Shown piece by piece: positions 1 through 7,862 of a DNA stretch of 19,062 nt. Each line of letters starts with the position of its first letter. Position 1 is the first letter of the stretch. The position numbers and the translations under genes are program-made. This DNA is from Lachnoclostridium sp. UBA1308. GTDB lineage: Bacteria; Bacillota; Clostridia; Lachnospirales; Lachnospiraceae. Location of the stretch: assembly GCA_002307215.1 (NCBI GenBank), contig DBTU01000025.1, positions 1 to 19,062 of the forward strand, in the 5' to 3' direction. The notes beneath the pieces were generated by a model. The model ran no database searches and was not told the DNA's origin. It saw only the letters and a program-made list of their open reading frames with translations.

Positions 1-141
<141 letters not shown>

Positions 142-157
142 AAAGCATGGTGATGTT

Positions 158-1381
158 ATGAATGAGATTGAAAAATTATATACGGTTGATGATATCGCTC
201 AGATGACAATGTTGACTTCAAGAACAATACGCAATTACTTGAAGGATGGAACTCTAACCGGAAGAAAGATTGGAGGGCAATGGAGATTTACCGCTAAGGA
301 TATCGAGAGTCTGTTTCATAACAGTAATGTGGAGGAAGAGATTAAGAATAACAGGAGGCAGGATATTATGGATTTTATGGATGGAACAAATACGGATATG
401 GATGGAGAAATACAACTTTGTACAATTGCCGACTATTATTGTCCGGATAGAATTACCACGAAAGAGTTATCTCTGCAATTTAGTAAAATTATATCAACAC
501 AGTCGGTATCCACAAAGCTTAAGTTCAATTATGAGTACATCGACAAGGAACAAAAGGCCAGGTATACATTCTTTGGAACTCCTTCCTATATTATGGCAGC
601 AGTTGATGTGCTGGATACTGAATGGAACAAATTGAATGAATCGCAGAATAAATTTACGGATAAAGCAGATAGCTATGAAAAATACAGACCATCTTTTCCG
701 ATTCAATTAGCCGCCTTTATTCATAACACACTAGGTAAGAAGGATAATGTCATTGCAGATATCGGATCGGGAACAGGCAGAATGACTGAGCTGCTTTTGT
801 CCGGTAATAATAGCGTATATGCGATCGAACCTAATGCTGATATGCGTAAGATTGCGGAGACGAAGTTTAAGGGAAGGAAGAATTTTTATTCGATTAGCAG
901 TACGGCGGATAATACAACTTTGAAAGCTGACAGCATAGATGCAATCGTTTGTGCGGAGGCCTATCATTGGTTTGATAACGAGAAGACGATACTTGAATTC
1001 AAACGTATATTAAAATCGCAGGGTTTTATATTCTTAACCTGGGACACACCGGAAAACAACCCCTATGATGGGGCTTTGTATGAATTACTACAAAGATACG
1101 GAAATCAGGAAGGAAAGGAGATAACCACAGTATCTAAGGAAGAAAGAGCGGTTCATTTATTCGGAAAAGATAACTTTCAGAAAATAGAATTCAAGCATGC
1201 GATTTTGGAGCCTTATGAAGGTCTGCTTGGAGGGTCCTTATCCTCAGCCTTTGCTCCGAAGAACGGCGACAAGAACTATGAAGCTTATGTAAATGGAATA
1301 AAGGATATCTTCAGTCAATACAACAGGGATGGTCTCATAGAGAGTAATTTTGTGGCTAAATGTTATTATGGGAGGATATGA
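158..1381 (+). CDS. HTH (excisionase/MerR-type) – SAM-dependent methyltransferase fusion
   Basis: This 407-aa protein appears to join two functions. Residues about 6-53 form an excisionase/MerR-like winged helix-turn-helix (YTVDDIAQM, TSRTIRNYLKDG, then the wing GRKIGGQWRF). Residues about 60-155 form a middle segment I do not recognise. Residues about 166-407 are a class I SAM methyltransferase of the UbiE/Methyltransf_11 type: motif I IADIGSGTG at 199-207, the acidic end of strand 2 YAIEPN at 221-226, and DAIVCAEAYHWFD at 261-273. The substrate cannot be told; the HTH suggests DNA binding, so it may be a regulator with an enzymatic or ligand-sensing C-terminus. The ribosome binding site is weak (GGTGATG), and a five-codon out-of-frame ATG at 147 overlaps the start region. 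It is followed by a palindromic terminator and is probably monocistronic. Domain calls are firm; function is open. Confidence 0.85.
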   Translation: MNEIEKLYTVDDIAQMTMLTSRTIRNYLKDGTLTGRKIGGQWRFTAKDIESLFHNSNVEEEIKNNRRQDIMDFMDGTNTDMDGEIQLCTIADYYCPDRITTKELSLQFSKIISTQSVSTKLKFNYEYIDKEQKARYTFFGTPSYIMAAVDVLDTEWNKLNESQNKFTDKADSYEKYRPSFPIQLAAFIHNTLGKKDNVIADIGSGTGRMTELLLSGNNSVYAIEPNADMRKIAETKFKGRKNFYSISSTADNTTLKADSIDAIVCAEAYHWFDNEKTILEFKRILKSQGFIFLTWDTPENNPYDGALYELLQRYGNQEGKEITTVSKEERAVHLFGKDNFQKIEFKHAILEPYEGLLGGSLSSAFAPKNGDKNYEAYVNGIKDIFSQYNRDGLIESNFVAKCYYGRI

Positions 1382-1424
1382 GTAAGGGATATATTTATAT
1401 TGGCTTTGGAAATTCAATTGACTT

Positions 1425-1470
1425 GCATAAAAAAGGGTGAAGCGGCATGCCGCTTCACCCTTTTTTATGC
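1425..1470. terminator. Perfect 46-bp palindrome, bidirectional terminator
   Basis: The sequence is a perfect palindrome centred between 1447 and 1448 (GCATGC core), with a GC-rich stem GGGTGAAGCG/CGCTTCACCC flanked by A6 on the left and T6 on the right. Read from either strand it gives a strong hairpin followed by a U-tract. It lies between the rightward methyltransferase gene and the leftward cold-shock gene, exactly where a shared terminator for convergent transcription units is expected. Confidence 0.95.
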
Positions 1471-1547
1471 TATGTAAGTTTCTTCTACAACTATTAAAAT
1501 AGGTTTCTATTATCTATATGATAAAAATAAATTTTAATTCGTTGAGA

Positions 1548-1748
1548 TTATATTCTGGATACGTTGGCTGCCTGAGGACCCTTATCGCCCTGAACCACAT
1601 CAAATTCAACCTTATCTCCCTCTTCAAGAACCTTAAAGCCATCCATCTTAAGTGCAGAAAAATGTACGAATACATCATTCCCAGCTTCATCTGATAAAAA
1701 TCCAAAACCTTTTTTTGCATTAAACCATTTCACTGTTCCTGTCTTCAT
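1548..1748 (-). CDS. cspA: Cold-shock protein CspA family
   Basis: This 66-aa protein is a complete single cold-shock domain (OB fold), the usual length of the family. It binds single-stranded RNA and DNA and acts as an RNA chaperone. RNP1 is visible as KGFGFL (13-18), preceded by KWFN, and RNP2 as VFVHF (26-30). The start ATG has an AGGAGG ribosome binding site 6 nt upstream on the minus strand. It is transcribed leftward from a probable promoter at 1805-1833 and terminated by the palindrome at 1425-1470. Assignment to the family is certain; which paralogue (cspA, B, C or D) cannot be told. Confidence 0.97.
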   Translation of the reverse strand: MKTGTVKWFNAKKGFGFLSDEAGNDVFVHFSALKMDGFKVLEEGDKVEFDVVQGDKGPQAANVSRI

Positions 1749-1804
1749 AAAATCCTCCTAAAGCATAATCAATATGCGTTACCACAATTAGTAACGTTAG
1801 TATA

Positions 1805-1833
1805 AATTTAACATAAATATATTAAATTGTCAA
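1805..1833 (-). promoter_or_regulatory. Probable sigma-A promoter of cspA
   Basis: On the minus strand a consensus -35 TTGACA (1828-1833) is followed after 17 nt by TAAATT (1805-1810) as -10. This predicts a transcript start near 1798 and a leader of about 50 nt, ending in the AGGAGG site of cspA. The -10 is a 4/6 match, so the exact position is moderately sure. Confidence 0.6.
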
Positions 1834-1883
1834 ATTTCTTTTGTTATATTTTATAGTATTTATCGGGTTTATTGACATTTAAA

Positions 1884-1909
1884 ATATGATATTAACATTA
1901 ATATCATAT
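1884..1909. promoter_or_regulatory. 26-nt palindrome, operator-like
   Basis: Two 12-nt arms (ATATGATATTAA and its exact complement) are separated by CA. The palindrome lies 6 nt downstream of a perfect TTGACA (1872-1877) and overlaps the possible rightward -35 TTAACA. A dyad of this size in a promoter region is typical of a dimeric repressor site, but A+T richness means a chance or structural origin is not excluded. No regulator is identified. Confidence 0.45.
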
Positions 1910-2018
1910 AAATTATAGATGAACTCATGGAAAACAATTGGCAGGTATCAAATGACAAATTAATGTTTTTATGTTATTATGAATAAGCATATACCACAGA
2001 ACAACATACTTATGAATA

Positions 2019-2052
2019 GAAAGAACCGCAGTGACTGAGTAGTCACGAATGC
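2019..2052 (+). repeat. Dispersed intergenic element, copy 1 (partial)
   Basis: GAAAGAACCGCAGTGACT followed by GAGTAGTCACGAATGC closely matches the stretch at 7793-7827. The hairpin GTGACT-gagt-AGTCAC (2031-2046) is intact, while the left GGTTC-GAAA-GAACC hairpin seen in copy 2 has lost its left arm. It lies in the leader of the M16C peptidase gene, about 50 nt before the start codon. Confidence 0.75.
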
Positions 2053-2102
2053 AGATAAAAGCGTCCGCTTTATAAAATGAGATGACAATGGAGGTTAGTG
2101 AC

Positions 2103-5042
2103 ATGAAATTTGAAATTCCTTCCTCATATGAATTTATATTTGAGGAGAAGCTTGAAGATGTCAATGGTATTGGTAAATTACTTCTTCACAAAAAAACAGG
2201 TGCAAGAGTTGCAATTGTAGCTAATGATGATAACAATAAGGTGTTTTCCATCGGATTTCGTACGCCTCCCGCAAACAGTACAGGAGTTGCGCATATTATT
2301 GAGCATTCGGTACTTTGCGGTTCTAAGAATTTTCCGGCAAAGGATCCGTTTATTGAATTGGCAAAGGGTTCCCTTAATACCTTTTTGAATGCGATGACAT
2401 ATCCGGATAAGACAGTTTATCCGGTAGCAAGTATAAATGATCAAGATTTTAAAAACTTAATGCATGTCTATATGGATGCAGTCTTTTATCCGAATATCTA
2501 CCAGAGAAAAGAGATATTTAAGCAAGAGGGATGGCATTATGAGCTTGAAAATGCAAATAGTGACCTTAAGATTAATGGTGTTGTTTATAATGAAATGAAG
2601 GGTGCCTTCTCATCCCCGGAATCTATGTTATATCGCATGATACAAAATTCCCTATTCCCTGATACGGCTTATGGAGTGGAATCCGGCGGAGATCCGGATT
2701 ATATACCGGAGCTTACGTATGAGGAATTTCTTGAGTTTCATAAAACCTATTATCATCCGTCGAACAGCTATATTTATCTGTATGGTGAAATGGATTTTAC
2801 AGAGAGGCTCAAATGGTTAGATAAGGAGTATTTAAATCAGTATGACCGCCTCGCGGTTGACTCTCAGGTGAAGATGCAGAAGGGCTTTGAATCACTGAAG
2901 GAGGTTCAGAGTTTCTTTTCCCTAAGTGAGGAGGAAGAGGCTGCTGACAATACGTATCTCAGCCTGAATACTGTAGTGGGAAATTCGCTGGATAAGGAGC
3001 TGGGACTTACCTTCCAGATTCTTGATTATGTACTCTTACAGGCACCCGGTGCACCTATCAGGCAGGCACTGTTGGATGCAGAAATCGGACGGGATATCTT
3101 GGGTGGTTTTGAAGATGAAATCTTGCAACCGACCTTTACCATCATTGCGAAGAATTCAGAGGAAAATAAGAAAGAAAAGATGCTCGGAATCGTACGGGAT
3201 GTTCTTTCCAAACTGGTGGCGGAAGGTTTGGAGGAAAAATCACTGAAGGCAGCCATTAATTTCTATGAATTTAAATATAGGGAAGCAGATTACGGACAGT
3301 TTCCGAAGGGTCTATTGTATGGGCTGCGTGCCATGGGAAGCTGGCTCCATGATGATAAAAAACCGTTCCTTCATCTCAAGGATTCGACAGGCTATGCATT
3401 TTTAAAGGAAAAGATCGGTACCGGTTATTATGAAAAAGTGATTAAGGAGTATTTACTCGAGAATAAGCATGCCTCAATGGTTATCTTAAAGCCGAAAGCA
3501 GGACTTGGTAATGAGAATGAGGAGGCACTTAAGAATAAGCTTTCTTCCTTTAAAGCCACCTTAACAAAAGAGGAAATCAATCTTATTGTTGAGGATACTA
3601 AAAAGCTTAAGGAGTATCAGGAAATACCTTCAACGAAGGAAGAAGTTGAAAGCATTCCCCTTTTGACCAGAGAGGATATTGATAAGAAGATTAGACCGCT
3701 CTATAATACAGTGCATATGGTTGACGGAATCAAGGTGCTCCAACACAATGTTTATACGAATAAGATTGCTTATTTGCGTTTGTTATTCAGTGTAAAGGAG
3801 GTGCCGAAGGAATTATTGCCATACGCTTCTTTGCTTTCCTTTGTACTTGGGTATGTGGATACTAAGAACTACTCCTACTTGAATTTATCAAATGAGATCA
3901 ACATTCATACCGGAGGTATTTCGACAAATGTGATCAGCTATGCCGTGAAAAACAGTTCCGAGAATTATTATCCTGCATTTGAATTTAGTACCAAGGTACT
4001 GTACGATGAACTGAATGAGGCATTTCGCCTCATCCAGGAAATACTGTATCATACAAAGCTTGAGGATACAAAGCGGTTGAAGGAAATTGTAGATGAAATT
4101 AAATCCAAGCTACAGATGCATTTTAATTCCTCCGGGCATTCCGTCGCCGTGGACCGAGCAATGTCCTATTATTCGGAACATGGTTTATTCAAGGAGACAA
4201 CAACCGGAATTGCATTTTATAAGTTTATTGAAGATCTGGCAGATGATTTTCCGCAAAAAGGGGTTAAGGCAATTGTTAAAATGAAGGAACTGATACAGAT
4301 GATATTTACGAAGAACAATCTTTTCGTCAGTATCACTGCAGATGAGGAGGGGTACAGCCGTTTCGAGGAGAAACTGACCGATTTCATTTCTGAATTACCT
4401 GCTAAGGCCGAAAGCAGTATGTTCGAGGCATATGATACCTCAGCCTTGAAACCGGAGTGCCTAAATGAAGGCTTTAAGACAGCCATGCAGGTTCAATATG
4501 TAGCAAGGACAGGTAACTTTATGAAGGCAGGTTTCTCCTATACCGGAGCCCTTAAGGTATTAAAGACTATACTCAGCTTTGATTATCTGTGGAATAATGT
4601 CCGTGTCAAGGGTGGAGCTTACGGCTGTATGTGCGGGTTTTCGGGTGTGGACGGAGATGTTTATTTTACCTCCTATCGTGACCCCAACCTAAGGGAGACA
4701 AATCAAATCTACGAGAGAGTAACCGATTATATAAAGGATTTTTCAGCAGATGAAAGAGATATTACAAAATATATCATCGGAACCTTTAGTACTCTGGATG
4801 CACCGTTGACTCCACAGTCCATGGGTAAGCGTTCCCTAAGCATGTATCTGGCGGGAATAACGGAAGCGGATCTTCAAATCGAACGTGATGAGGTGCTTCA
4901 TGTAACGATAGAAAAAATAAGAGGGCAACATAAGCTGATACAGGCGGTTCTTGATGCCGGCAACATCTGCGTTATCGGAAATGAAGCCAGAATCATGGAA
5001 AATAAGGATTTGTTCAAGGAAATCAAAAGCCTTATGAAATAG
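2103..5042 (+). CDS. M16C-family zinc metallopeptidase (PreP/Cym1-like)
   Basis: This protein of 979 aa is an insulinase-type peptidase of the M16C subfamily, which degrades short peptides inside a two-lobed chamber. The inverted zinc site HIIEH is at residues 64-68, with the distal glutamate at E164 in NEMKGAFSSPE. The LCGSKNFPAKDPF stretch after the zinc site and the full double-repeat length of nearly 1000 aa are typical of presequence-protease-like members. I chose the ATG at 2103 because GGAGG lies 8 nt upstream; an in-frame ATG at 2082 would add seven residues but has no ribosome binding site. There is no signal peptide, so it is presumably cytosolic. It precedes era by 63 nt without a strong terminator and may be cotranscribed with it. 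Family assignment is very sure; the physiological substrate is unknown. Confidence 0.95.
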   Translation: MKFEIPSSYEFIFEEKLEDVNGIGKLLLHKKTGARVAIVANDDNNKVFSIGFRTPPANSTGVAHIIEHSVLCGSKNFPAKDPFIELAKGSLNTFLNAMTYPDKTVYPVASINDQDFKNLMHVYMDAVFYPNIYQRKEIFKQEGWHYELENANSDLKINGVVYNEMKGAFSSPESMLYRMIQNSLFPDTAYGVESGGDPDYIPELTYEEFLEFHKTYYHPSNSYIYLYGEMDFTERLKWLDKEYLNQYDRLAVDSQVKMQKGFESLKEVQSFFSLSEEEEAADNTYLSLNTVVGNSLDKELGLTFQILDYVLLQAPGAPIRQALLDAEIGRDILGGFEDEILQPTFTIIAKNSEENKKEKMLGIVRDVLSKLVAEGLEEKSLKAAINFYEFKYREADYGQFPKGLLYGLRAMGSWLHDDKKPFLHLKDSTGYAFLKEKIGTGYYEKVIKEYLLENKHASMVILKPKAGLGNENEEALKNKLSSFKATLTKEEINLIVEDTKKLKEYQEIPSTKEEVESIPLLTREDIDKKIRPLYNTVHMVDGIKVLQHNVYTNKIAYLRLLFSVKEVPKELLPYASLLSFVLGYVDTKNYSYLNLSNEINIHTGGISTNVISYAVKNSSENYYPAFEFSTKVLYDELNEAFRLIQEILYHTKLEDTKRLKEIVDEIKSKLQMHFNSSGHSVAVDRAMSYYSEHGLFKETTTGIAFYKFIEDLADDFPQKGVKAIVKMKELIQMIFTKNNLFVSITADEEGYSRFEEKLTDFISELPAKAESSMFEAYDTSALKPECLNEGFKTAMQVQYVARTGNFMKAGFSYTGALKVLKTILSFDYLWNNVRVKGGAYGCMCGFSGVDGDVYFTSYRDPNLRETNQIYERVTDYIKDFSADERDITKYIIGTFSTLDAPLTPQSMGKRSLSMYLAGITEADLQIERDEVLHVTIEKIRGQHKLIQAVLDAGNICVIGNEARIMENKDLFKEIKSLMK

Positions 5043-5105
5043 AACAAAGAGGTTACAGTTTAGCCGACAGGCTGAACTATAACACAGAAAGGTTTAGGAT
5101 AAAGG

Positions 5106-6026
5106 ATGAAGGATACGAAATATAAATCAGGGTTTGTGACATTGATTGGGAGAACGAATGTAGGGAAATCCACACTAATGAATCAGCTGATCGGGCAAAA
5201 GATAGCGATTACCTCCAACAAGCCGCAGACAACCCGTAACAGAATACAGACAGTTTACACCGATGAGCGTGGGCAGATTATATTCCTTGATACGCCCGGA
5301 ATACACAAAGCAAAGAATAAGCTTGGTGAATATATGGTGAATATTGCGGAACGTACGATGAGTGAGGTGGATTTGGTACTCTGGCTTATTGAGCCGGCTA
5401 CTTACATCGGCGAGGGAGATCGTCATATCGCTGAGCAGCTTAAGAAGGTCAAGACCCCTGTTATTCTCGTAATTAATAAAATTGATACAGTCAAAAAGGA
5501 AGAGATTCTTACCTTTATAGCAGCTTATAAGGATATTGTTGATTTTAAGGAAATAATTCCGGTATCGGCACTAAAAGGAGAAAACACGAAGCACCTTGTA
5601 GAAGTTATCTATCAATATATACCGGAGGGACCGCAGTATTATGATGAAGATACAGTGACCGACCAGCCGGAAAGACAGATTGTAGCCGAACTTATTAGGG
5701 AGAAGGCATTAAGACTGTTAGAAGATGAAATCCCCCACGGAATCGCTGTCAGTATCGATCTAATGAAGGAAAGACCGGCTAATCCTGCAAATAGTAACGG
5801 TTTGATCGACATTGAGGCAACCATTGTTTGCGAAAAAGATTCTCATAAGGGAATAATTATCGGTAAAGGCGGAAGTATGCTAAAGCAGATCGGAACGCTT
5901 GCGAGAAGAGAAATCGAAGGGCTGCTGGACTGCAAGGTTAATCTACAGCTTTGGGTTAAAATCAAGAAGGACTGGAGAGACAGCGACTTCCTCATGAAGA
6001 ACTTCGGCTATCGTAAGGATGAATAA
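5106..6026 (+). CDS. era: GTPase Era
   Basis: Era is an essential GTPase that binds the 3' end of 16S rRNA during 30S subunit maturation. The 306-aa protein shows all expected parts: G1 GRTNVGKS (15-22), the QTTRN G2 region (40-44), G3 DTPG (62-65), G4 NKID (124-127), G5 SALKG (154-158), and the C-terminal KH domain with IIGKGG (251-256). Its length is normal. An AGGA site lies 6 nt before the ATG. The era-yqzL-recO order that follows is the classical Firmicute arrangement. Confidence 0.98.
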   Translation: MKDTKYKSGFVTLIGRTNVGKSTLMNQLIGQKIAITSNKPQTTRNRIQTVYTDERGQIIFLDTPGIHKAKNKLGEYMVNIAERTMSEVDLVLWLIEPATYIGEGDRHIAEQLKKVKTPVILVINKIDTVKKEEILTFIAAYKDIVDFKEIIPVSALKGENTKHLVEVIYQYIPEGPQYYDEDTVTDQPERQIVAELIREKALRLLEDEIPHGIAVSIDLMKERPANPANSNGLIDIEATIVCEKDSHKGIIIGKGGSMLKQIGTLARREIEGLLDCKVNLQLWVKIKKDWRDSDFLMKNFGYRKDE

Positions 6027-6054
6027 TCAGATGCTGTGTATAACTAAAATTTTC

Positions 6055-6075
6055 AACTGGTATCTTCAACCAGTT
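6055..6075 (+). other. Small hairpin between era and yqzL
   Basis: AACTGG (6055-6060) pairs with CCAGTT (6070-6075) across a 9-nt loop, 29 nt after the era stop. There is no T-run after it, so it is more likely a processing or mRNA-stability structure than an efficient terminator. Confidence 0.35.
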
Positions 6076-6142
6076 TAACAAGACTCAAAATGGGAAACCT
6101 ATTGATATAACAATTAACATACAACATAGGGGGCTCATTATC

Positions 6143-6340
6143 ATGAAGAAAAAATTTGATTATTGGAAATGTTTTACCAGTACAGGAAGAATTGATGATT
6201 ACTTACATTATATTGCGTGTACACGCGAAGAGGGTACGGACGAACCCGCAAAGGGTTCGGACAGAAGTAAAGAAGGTGGATTAATTGCCGGCATCGACTA
6301 TAGTAACGGGGATGGTTCTGTCGGCCATGCCGGTTGGTGA
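6143..6340 (+). CDS. yqzL: YqzL-like small protein
   Basis: This 65-aa protein begins with an aromatic stretch (FDYWKCFTSTGRIDDYLHYI, about residues 5-24) that matches the conserved core of the Firmicute YqzL family (W-x-x-F-x-x-T-G-x-I-x-x-Y-L). The family also sits between era and recO in Bacillus, and its function is unknown. Here the C-terminus after about residue 35 is low-complexity, polar and longer than in the roughly 47-aa Bacillus protein, and its last 56 nt overlap recO in another frame. An AGGGGG site lies 9 nt before the ATG. A 7-bp inverted repeat CGAACCC/GGGTTCG lies within the gene at 6241-6259. Identification rests on position plus the short motif. Confidence 0.75.
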   Translation: MKKKFDYWKCFTSTGRIDDYLHYIACTREEGTDEPAKGSDRSKEGGLIAGIDYSNGDGSVGHAGW

Positions 6341-7064
6341 CTATGACAAGCGGTTAGTGATTTTGACGAAAGAAATCGGTAGAATATCAGCATTTGCCAA
6401 AGGCGCCAGAAGACCCAACAGCGCCTTATTGGCATGCAGCCAGCCTTTTGCCTTTGGTGAGTTTACCTTATATGCAGGAATATCTTCCTATACCATTATG
6501 GCAGCTGAGATTTCTAACTATTTCGGAGAACTCAGGGATGATTTTGATCAGCTGTGTTATGGTTTTTATTTCTCTGAATTTGCAGACTATATAACAAAAG
6601 AAAATAATGATGAAAAGGATATTCTAAAGCTTTTATATCAATCGCTCAAGGCAATCGGCAAAAATACGATCGATAAACAGTTGATACGGGCGGTATTTGA
6701 GCTGAAAATCATATCACTTAACGGTGAAGCTCCACAGGTTTTTGCTTGTGTGAAATGTAATAAAAATTCACGGGAGACGGCGCTTGAAGAGGGAAGGCTC
6801 CCGAGTGGAAGATATTATTTCAGTGCATCCTGTGGTGGAATACTTTGTGAGGCCTGCAGAGGTAACGATAGGAATGCAATCAGTGTCAATACATCAACCT
6901 TATATACGATGCAATACATAATATCAAAGGAAGTAGAGAAACTATATACCTTTAAAGTTACAGATGAGGTATTGGCGGAACTTAAGCTTTGTATTAAAAA
7001 TTATTTGGCGTGCTATGTTGAACATGAATTTAAGTCACTGGAAATGCTTAATCCTGTTTATTAA
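6285..7064 (+). CDS. recO: DNA repair protein RecO
   Basis: RecO anneals single strands and loads RecA with RecF/RecR during gap repair. The 259-aa protein has the N-terminal OB-fold signature VTGMVLSAMPVGDYDKRLVI (7-26) followed by FAKGARRPNS (37-46). It also has the C-terminal zinc site made of C155-x2-C158 and C188-x2-C191, with a further cysteine at C183. The most likely start is TTG at 6285, because AAGGTGG lies just 5 nt upstream and the first residues align with RecO proteins. The next in-frame ATG would remove part of the OB strand. It overlaps yqzL by 56 nt, so translational coupling is likely. Confidence 0.95.
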   Translation: MPASTIVTGMVLSAMPVGDYDKRLVILTKEIGRISAFAKGARRPNSALLACSQPFAFGEFTLYAGISSYTIMAAEISNYFGELRDDFDQLCYGFYFSEFADYITKENNDEKDILKLLYQSLKAIGKNTIDKQLIRAVFELKIISLNGEAPQVFACVKCNKNSRETALEEGRLPSGRYYFSASCGGILCEACRGNDRNAISVNTSTLYTMQYIISKEVEKLYTFKVTDEVLAELKLCIKNYLACYVEHEFKSLEMLNPVY

Positions 7065-7074
7065 TAATTTGTGG

Positions 7075-7103
7075 TTGAAATTATCCAATATTAAGGTTAA
7101 AAT
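7075..7103 (+). promoter_or_regulatory. Probable sigma-A promoter of the lipoprotein gene
   Basis: TTGAAA (7075-7080) and TAAAAT (7098-7103) are separated by 17 nt, a near-consensus vegetative promoter. A start near 7110 would give a leader of under 30 nt ending in the GGAGGG site. It may also drive glyQS, although a hairpin lies between the two genes. Confidence 0.65.
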
Positions 7104-7138
7104 GATATGGACTCAAATCTAATGGAGGGAATATTTTT

Positions 7139-7738
7139 ATGAAAAAAACGGCTTTTTGTATTTTAGTCTTTCTTTTTTTACTTGGAATAGCCGCTTGTTC
7201 CGGAAAAGAAAAATCCATAGATATTAAGGATGTAAAGGTAAGTACACTGCTTGCAAGGTCAAATGGAGAGATACAGGTGGCTTCGGTGGAGGATTTTGAT
7301 AAATCCTATTACAACCTGAAAGAGCTACAGGATTTTGTGGATCAGCAGGTTACTTCCTATAACAGTGAAGCCGGAGCCGGTATGGTTACGGTAGATGATG
7401 TGGAAATACGAAATAATAAAGCAATCTTGCTGTTAACGTATGCAGGGATGGATCAATATTGTGCTTTTAATAAGGTGACAGCCGCCTATTTTGTCGGAGG
7501 AGTCAAGAGTATTACACTTACTTTACCCACCACATTGATAACGGCGGGAAATGAAGAGCTTGCCAGTACCGAAGAGGTTATTGCGGATACCAATTACAGA
7601 ATATTAATTTTAAATGAGCCTTATAACATCATGGTAGACGGTAAAGTAAGATATTATTCGGAGAATGCTACGCTGATTGATAAGAATGAGGCACAGAGTG
7701 CCGCTGAAGGTATGACAATCGTTGTATTCAAGCCATGA
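7139..7738 (+). CDS. Predicted lipoprotein, conserved hypothetical
   Basis: This 199-aa protein begins with a lipoprotein signal peptide: MKK, a hydrophobic stretch FCILVFLFLLGIAA, and a lipobox cysteine at residue 20 (GIAAC followed by SGK). It is therefore expected to be lipid-anchored on the outer face of the cytoplasmic membrane. The mature part is rich in beta-strand-like segments (ITLTLPTTLITAG, YRILILNEPYNIMVDGKVRYY) and has no motif that I can link to an enzyme. The start ATG has GGAGGGAA upstream. It sits between recO and glyQS and has its own promoter. I do not recognise the family; a structural or sensing role at the envelope would be a guess. Confidence 0.8.
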   Translation: MKKTAFCILVFLFLLGIAACSGKEKSIDIKDVKVSTLLARSNGEIQVASVEDFDKSYYNLKELQDFVDQQVTSYNSEAGAGMVTVDDVEIRNNKAILLLTYAGMDQYCAFNKVTAAYFVGGVKSITLTLPTTLITAGNEELASTEEVIADTNYRILILNEPYNIMVDGKVRYYSENATLIDKNEAQSAAEGMTIVVFKP

Positions 7739-7751
7739 GAAAATCCTGCGC

Positions 7752-7779
7752 CAAAATATGTGCTTTTTAACATATTTTG
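7752..7779 (+). terminator. Weak terminator-like hairpin after the lipoprotein gene
   Basis: CAAAATATGT (7752-7761) pairs perfectly with ACATATTTTG (7770-7779), leaving an 8-nt T-rich loop. The stem is A-T rich and no proper U-tract follows, so termination would be partial at best and some readthrough into glyQS is likely. Confidence 0.45.
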
Positions 7780-7782
7780 TGT

Positions 7783-7827
7783 GCATCGGTTCGAAAGAAC
7801 CACAGTGACTGAATAGTCACGATATGC
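7783..7827 (+). repeat. Dispersed intergenic element, copy 2 (complete)
   Basis: This compact element is fully self-complementary in parts. Outer arms GCAT (7783-7786) and ATGC (7824-7827) enclose two hairpins: GGTTC-GAAA-GAACC (7788-7801, a GNRA-type tetraloop) and GTGACT-gaat-AGTCAC (7805-7820). The right two thirds recur at 2019-2052 with few changes. It ends 35 nt before glyQS. The three-way-junction shape suggests either a small REP/MITE-like mobile repeat or an RNA element. It does not contain the T-box consensus (TGGNACCGCG) that would mark a Gly-tRNA riboswitch. Confidence 0.75.
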
Positions 7828-7862
7828 CAAAAAATATATTAGAGTAATGTGAGGATGAATGT

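Larger units (their letters stand above)
1749..2102. other. Divergent intergenic region, cspA / M16C peptidase
   Basis: This 354-bp stretch has no credible gene. It is very AT-rich and holds the cspA promoter (minus strand), a rightward TTGACA at 1872-1877 with no good -10 at normal spacing, a 26-nt palindrome (1884-1909), a weak rightward TTAACA-N16-TATAGA pair (1892-1919), a partial copy of the intergenic repeat element (2019-2052), a small AAAGCG/CGCTTT inverted repeat near 2058-2071, and the GGAGG ribosome binding site at 2090-2094. Confidence 0.8.

Noticed and set aside
5055..5080. Terminator between the M16C gene and era
   Set aside because: AGTTTAGCC/GGCTGAACT can pair with one wobble, but no T-run follows, so it is not called as a terminator.
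7739..7862. T-box riboswitch before glyQS
   Set aside because: No TGGNACCGCG T-box sequence and no terminator/antiterminator pair is present; the GAACC-containing element also occurs before an unrelated peptidase gene.
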